A stretch of DNA of 64,000 nucleotides, taken from NCBI GenBank assembly GCA_905221605.1, contig CAJNDS010000591.1, positions 618,201 to 682,200 on the forward strand. The letters are read 5' to 3'. A program made the translations under genes and the position numbers. This document shows, piece by piece, positions 60,601-64,000 of the stretch; positions within the stretch are counted from its first letter, which is position 1; each line of letters starts with the position of its first letter. Below the pieces are notes generated by a model, which was not told the origin of the DNA, did no database searches, and was given only the letters and a program-made list of their open reading frames with translations. The stretch comes from Symbiodinium natans (lineage: Eukaryota; Sar; Dinophyceae; Suessiales; Symbiodiniaceae).

Positions 60601-63539
60601 CCTAAACCCTAAACCCTAAACCCCAAACCCCAAACCCCAAACCCTAAACCCTAAACCCTAAACCCTAAACCCTGACTGTCTAAGCGAGCCCCTCGATGTG
60701 ACCGACAGGCTATGACCGAACTACCTAATCACTGACTTCGGTTGGCTTTCCCTAAACCCTAAACCCTAAACCCTAAACCCTAAACCCTAAACCCTAAACC
60801 CTAAACAAAACCCTAAACCCTCAACCCTGAGCCCTAAGCCCTATATGCAAACATGTCTTCCAAAGGGTTTTAAGGGCAATCCAGTTTAGATACCTGCTGA
60901 AGCCCAGGCCTCATCATTCCTGAATCAGCCTGTACTCGCGAGACCAACCCCATGCATGAATCCTAAGCCTCTATAACCCCTAAACCCTAAACTCTAAACC
61001 CTAAACCTTGATTTGCCTCTTTCCTCCCAGGCCTTGGACCTTGTCAAGCGGAAGGTCGACCGTGGGGAGATTGAGGACCCCGCAACCCTAAACCCTAAAC
61101 CCTAAAAGTTGGGAGTTTGTGTTGAAATAAAGGCCGAAGACAGACCATCATAAAGAAAGAGAGCTAGGAGCTTTCAAAAAGAACTAAGCAAAGAAATCGC
61201 TTTAAGAAGACAACAACCAGACCATGACAACGAACCCTAAACCCTACATCCCAAACCCTAAGCCCTGAACCCGAAACCCGAAACCCTAAACCCTAAACCC
61301 TAAACCCCCCCCCCCCCCCCCCCCCCCACCCAAGACAGCTGGGGGATTCGCCTGATGAGGAGCTGCTATCCGCTGCGGCAGAGGCTGCAGCGGAGGGAAT
61401 CACGGAGTGCGGCATCCCAATACTCCGCAGCTCCAGTGTCGGGGTTTGGGGTTTAGGGTTTAGGGTTTAGGGTTTAGGCTTGTGTGTGGTAGGACGCACC
61501 CTCGTGTGCCCTGCGTTTCCTGGGGTTTCCAGCTTGGGGGTTGGGGGGGGGGGGGGGTTGGGAATATCCATGTTGGGAATATCCATGTTGGGAATTTACA
61601 TAGCACTTGCTGCAGGCATCTCCCCCACGAAAAAAAAAACGGCCCCAAGCATCCCAAAATCCTTTCTTGCCTGAACCTTCAAGCCCACCAAAGCAGTCCA
61701 AGCCCAAACCTTCCCAAAGCCTTTTTGACCAAAACCTTCAAGCCCAAGCATCCCCAAAGCAGTCCAAGCCCAAACATTCCAAATCCTCTCTTGAAAGCAG
61801 TCCAAGCCCAAACCTTCCCGACGCCTCTTTTCGACACATACACAAGGACATGCAAGCCCCAAAAAGTACCCTCAAAAATCCCTACAAATAAGCTCAAAAC
61901 ACCTAAAACATGGTATACCCAACTTTTCGGTTTTCCTGCCTTTCAAAACAAGGCTCCCGCCTAGGCGAAACACTCATTTTCAAGAAAATGCGCCCGCCCT
62001 TCGAGGGATCAGTGGCGTGTCCTCCTGGTTCCGAAAACCGGAATGAGTCAAAAACCCGGGTGTTTTACACTTTCCAACTTGACCATACCCAACGCAACCC
62101 TAAAGCCCCAAATAGGGGGTAACCTTGCTGACTCTCCTCCAGAGATTCGCAGCCACAAATCATGGTGGTTCGAGTCCACCCTGGGTCGTTCGTTTGTTTG
62201 TTTGTGTGCATTGGTAAGCACCCAGGCCTTTGTGCTCACGTGATGTCTTGGCCCTTCCATTGCTCTGGCCCATCGGTACACTCGAATCCTGACCCTGGGC
62301 CTGGGCTGATGTCCTCATGGCGCTTAGACCCCAAGGACCCTGACTGGATTGCTTCGGGAGCCCGGGGCGGAGCCCAACTTGTGACCCCGCTGATGTAATA
62401 TACCGCCTCAAAATATTCCTTAGTATAGGAATCTCCCAAACTGCTGGGATGTTACGGATCACCAGCGGACCGGTTCAGGTTTCGGGTTTAGGGTGGTTTA
62501 GGGTTTAGGGTTTAGGGTTTAGGGTTTAGGGTTTAGGGTTTAGGGTTTAGGGTTTAGGGTTTAGGGTTTAGGGTTTAGGGTTTAAGGCATTTGGCATGGC
62601 CGCTCAGGTCGATCGGTGGAAGCCCTGGCCCAGGCCTCTTGCACAAGAGTCTTTCGGGTTTAGGGTTTATTCTATCATGTTCAGGGTTCCTATATGAATT
62701 ACGGTAGATTCCTGAATTAAGGGGTATTCGGCTCTTTGGGTAGTGAGTCACAAGCCGAAGCCCTCACCAACCCTGAACCCTAGACCCCTTGTAGAGTCAT
62801 GTAAGACCCATGATCATGGGTTGCGGAGGCATTGGCGAGCCAGTGACTGGAGCACCCTGCCCGAAGGAGCGGGGCTTGCAGGGCGTTGACATGCGTGCAG
62901 CGGCTTCGAGAGGAGGGTTTAGGGTTTAGGATTGAGGTTTAGGGGGTTTAGGGTTTAGGGTTCAGGGAACCCTAAACCCTAAGCACCCTCAGCCGGAATT
63001 GAGCCTTCGTAGGGTAGGCGAAGGCCCACCCTCGGAGCTGGGAGTTTGTTGAGACGGGGGGCCTTCTTCGCGGTTTCGTGGTGATGGTAATTTCGGGCCC
63101 CCTCTTGGGGTGGGCTAGCTCCCCGTGATCCGGCCTCTGAAGAAGATATCTGGAAACCTGGAATCCAAAAAACCTTCAAGGGTCTAGGGTTCAGGGTTCA
63201 GGGTTTAGGGTTTAGGGTTTAGGGTTTAGGGAAAGAGGTTTCGGGGGTGTATGGTCCAGGTTTAAAGCCACAACTGGAGTCCACGACAGGCTGAGGAGTC
63301 GATGTGCCAAACCTGAACTTGCACCCTCCCCTTCGGTGTCAGGCCTTATGGGTTTAGGGTTTATCGGGTTCATAGAGTTTCGGGCTTATGGGTCTCTAAA
63401 CCCTAAACCCTAAACCCTAAACCCTAAACCCTAAACCCTAAACCCTAAACCCCTCCATCAAAAAGGGCTTCTGGGTGGCGTCTTTCCTGCGGCGGAGGAG
63501 CCAGGCACTGCGAGCACGGAGGAGGCCACGACGGACTGA
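57611..63539 (+). CDS. Coiled-coil gene fragments with a clear terminal exon
   Basis: Short helix-rich exons: 57611-57661 (AKVDHLEASIRQACPEW), about 58380-58450 (VLHSLDCKASREELEAPE), about 59111-59163 (QEQLALSAELAGQHQALN), about 60248-60310 (EAVATKITSLEVDLRSARV), about 61031-61083 (ALDLVKRKVDRGEIED), about 61336-61410 (QLGDSPDEELLSAAAEAAAEG) and a last exon about 63486-63539 (PAAEEPGTASTEEATTD, then TGA). Same micro-exon style and CCCTAAA-exon-TTTAGGG packaging as the gene at 28.6-46.4 kb. Acidic, Ala-rich tail. No catalytic motif; an uncharacterised structural or adaptor protein. Exon list is incomplete and phases were not all verified. Confidence 0.45.
57812..57922. mobile_element. K-family element, copy 2
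   Basis: GTTTACGAAAATAAGGGACC and CCCTAATATCGTAAACC ends, matching 17262-17356. Confidence 0.7.
58195..58330. mobile_element. J-family element, copy 3
   Basis: GGAGGGACCCTGATAAGGGACC to CCCTTCTAGGGGTCCCTCC, the same motif order as 26711-26860. Confidence 0.7.
59165..59279. mobile_element. Q-family element, copy 2
   Basis: CTACTTGGAAGCCCTTTGACTT and AAAAGTCAAAAGAGCTTCCAAGTA arms. Confidence 0.7.
59898..60115. repeat. Tandem repeat with about 57-bp units
   Basis: Four to five copies of CCAGTGAACCCC(T)AAACCCC... TAAATTTAGACCCTAAACAA: a higher-order unit built on telomeric heptamers. Confidence 0.75.
61555..61860. repeat. Two short tandem repeats
   Basis: A 16-bp TTGGGAATATCCATG repeated three times (about 61558-61602), then degenerate units with AAAGCAGTCCAAGCCCAAAC-TTCC (about 61685-61830). 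Open frames here reflect the repeat. Confidence 0.65.
62487..62585 (+). repeat. Telomeric block (TTTAGGG)n
   Basis: About thirteen heptamers. Confidence 0.95.
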
Positions 63540-64000
63540 TGCCATCAATCCCAAGGGGGCGTGGAGGGGGGGGGGGTTAGGGTTTAGGGTTTAGGGTTTA
63601 GGGTTTAGGGTTTAGGAGGGGGTGGGGGCCAAATGCCCGTAACCATAAGCAACACACTGTAGAATAGGACCCCGCCCTCGCCCCCCGCAAAAAAAAGAAA
63701 TAATAAAAAGAAAAAGAAAATTCTTATGAGTGTTCAGATTCAGGGTTTTGGGCTGATGGCCTGGGCTTCAGGCTTTTCATCCTGTGTATTAGAGTTTAGG
63801 GTTCAGGGTTTAGGCATGTCCTTCATGTCCGGAGATACAGTCTCTCGCCATTAAAGTTTTGGGGTTTTTTTGGGTGAAATTTCCTGCCGGGAGTTTGTGT
63901 GCATAGCTGGGAGTGGTGTGTGTGTGTGTGTGACCATGTGGGGCACGGTGGGCTACCACACATCCGGGGTGAACACAGAACACAAACATGAAAATAAGAT
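63540..64000. other. 3' flank of the last coiled-coil gene
   Basis: G-run, TTTAGGG block (63577-63616), A-rich stretch (63690-63722) and a TG microsatellite (63914-63932). No gene seen. Confidence 0.5.

Noticed and set aside
61460-61897. Overlapping open frames on both strands
   Set aside because: They follow short tandem repeats (16-bp and AAGCAGTCCAAGCCC units) and have low-complexity composition.
62105-62200. Possible tRNA (GGTGGTTCGAGTCCACC T-arm-like motif)
   Set aside because: The T-arm-like hairpin is good, but I found no matching acceptor stem, D arm or anticodon arm upstream, so a tRNA gene is not supported; at most a tRNA-derived fragment.

Overview
The window is nuclear DNA of a dinoflagellate (species not determinable from sequence alone). 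Three things support this: a relict dinoflagellate spliced-leader sequence at 1847-1864, immediately upstream of a gene; introns with GT, GC and GA donors paired with AG|G acceptors; and very large introns filled with the TTTAGGG/CCCTAAA telomere-type heptamer. All confidently recognised genes are on the + strand.

Layout. 1-1800: intergenic, with telomeric blocks and hairpin elements; a possible last exon of an upstream gene ends at 1273. 1922-5044: GDP-6-deoxymannose reductase-like NAD(P)-dependent short-chain dehydrogenase, nine exons. 5045-15800: mostly repeats, with scattered exon-like coiled-coil fragments, a minisatellite, a large foldback and an AT-rich degenerate repeat island. 15847-27291: multi-exon cold-shock-domain protein. 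28594 to about 46438: long gene made of coiled-coil micro-exons. 47587-56544: complete 15-exon sulfatase. Its eighth intron (50000-53857) holds a whole DASH-like cryptochrome/photolyase gene (50198-52478) on the same strand. About 56620-63539: fragments of a further coiled-coil gene with a recognisable terminal exon.

Two structural themes recur. First, telomeric heptamers are oriented relative to genes: CCCTAAA mostly lies just upstream of exons and TTTAGGG just downstream, so introns tend to start with TTTAGGG and end with CCCTAAA. Second, at least fifteen families of short (70-250 bp) hairpin elements with terminal inverted repeats are scattered through the window. Nine introns in the reductase, sulfatase and cryptochrome are such elements flanked by short target duplications (one of them imperfect). 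In each, the intron equals one target-duplication copy plus the element, so the donor dinucleotide (GT, GC or GA) is copied from the target and the AG comes from the element end. This is introner-type intron gain readable directly in the sequence.

The genes do not form an obvious pathway. The reductase (nucleotide-sugar metabolism) and sulfatase (sulfated glycan turnover) could both act on cell-surface polysaccharide, but that is inference. Splice coordinates are hand-derived from reading frame, family conservation and AG|G boundaries. The sulfatase model is phase-consistent across all 15 exons; the reductase model is too, with some exon edges less certain.
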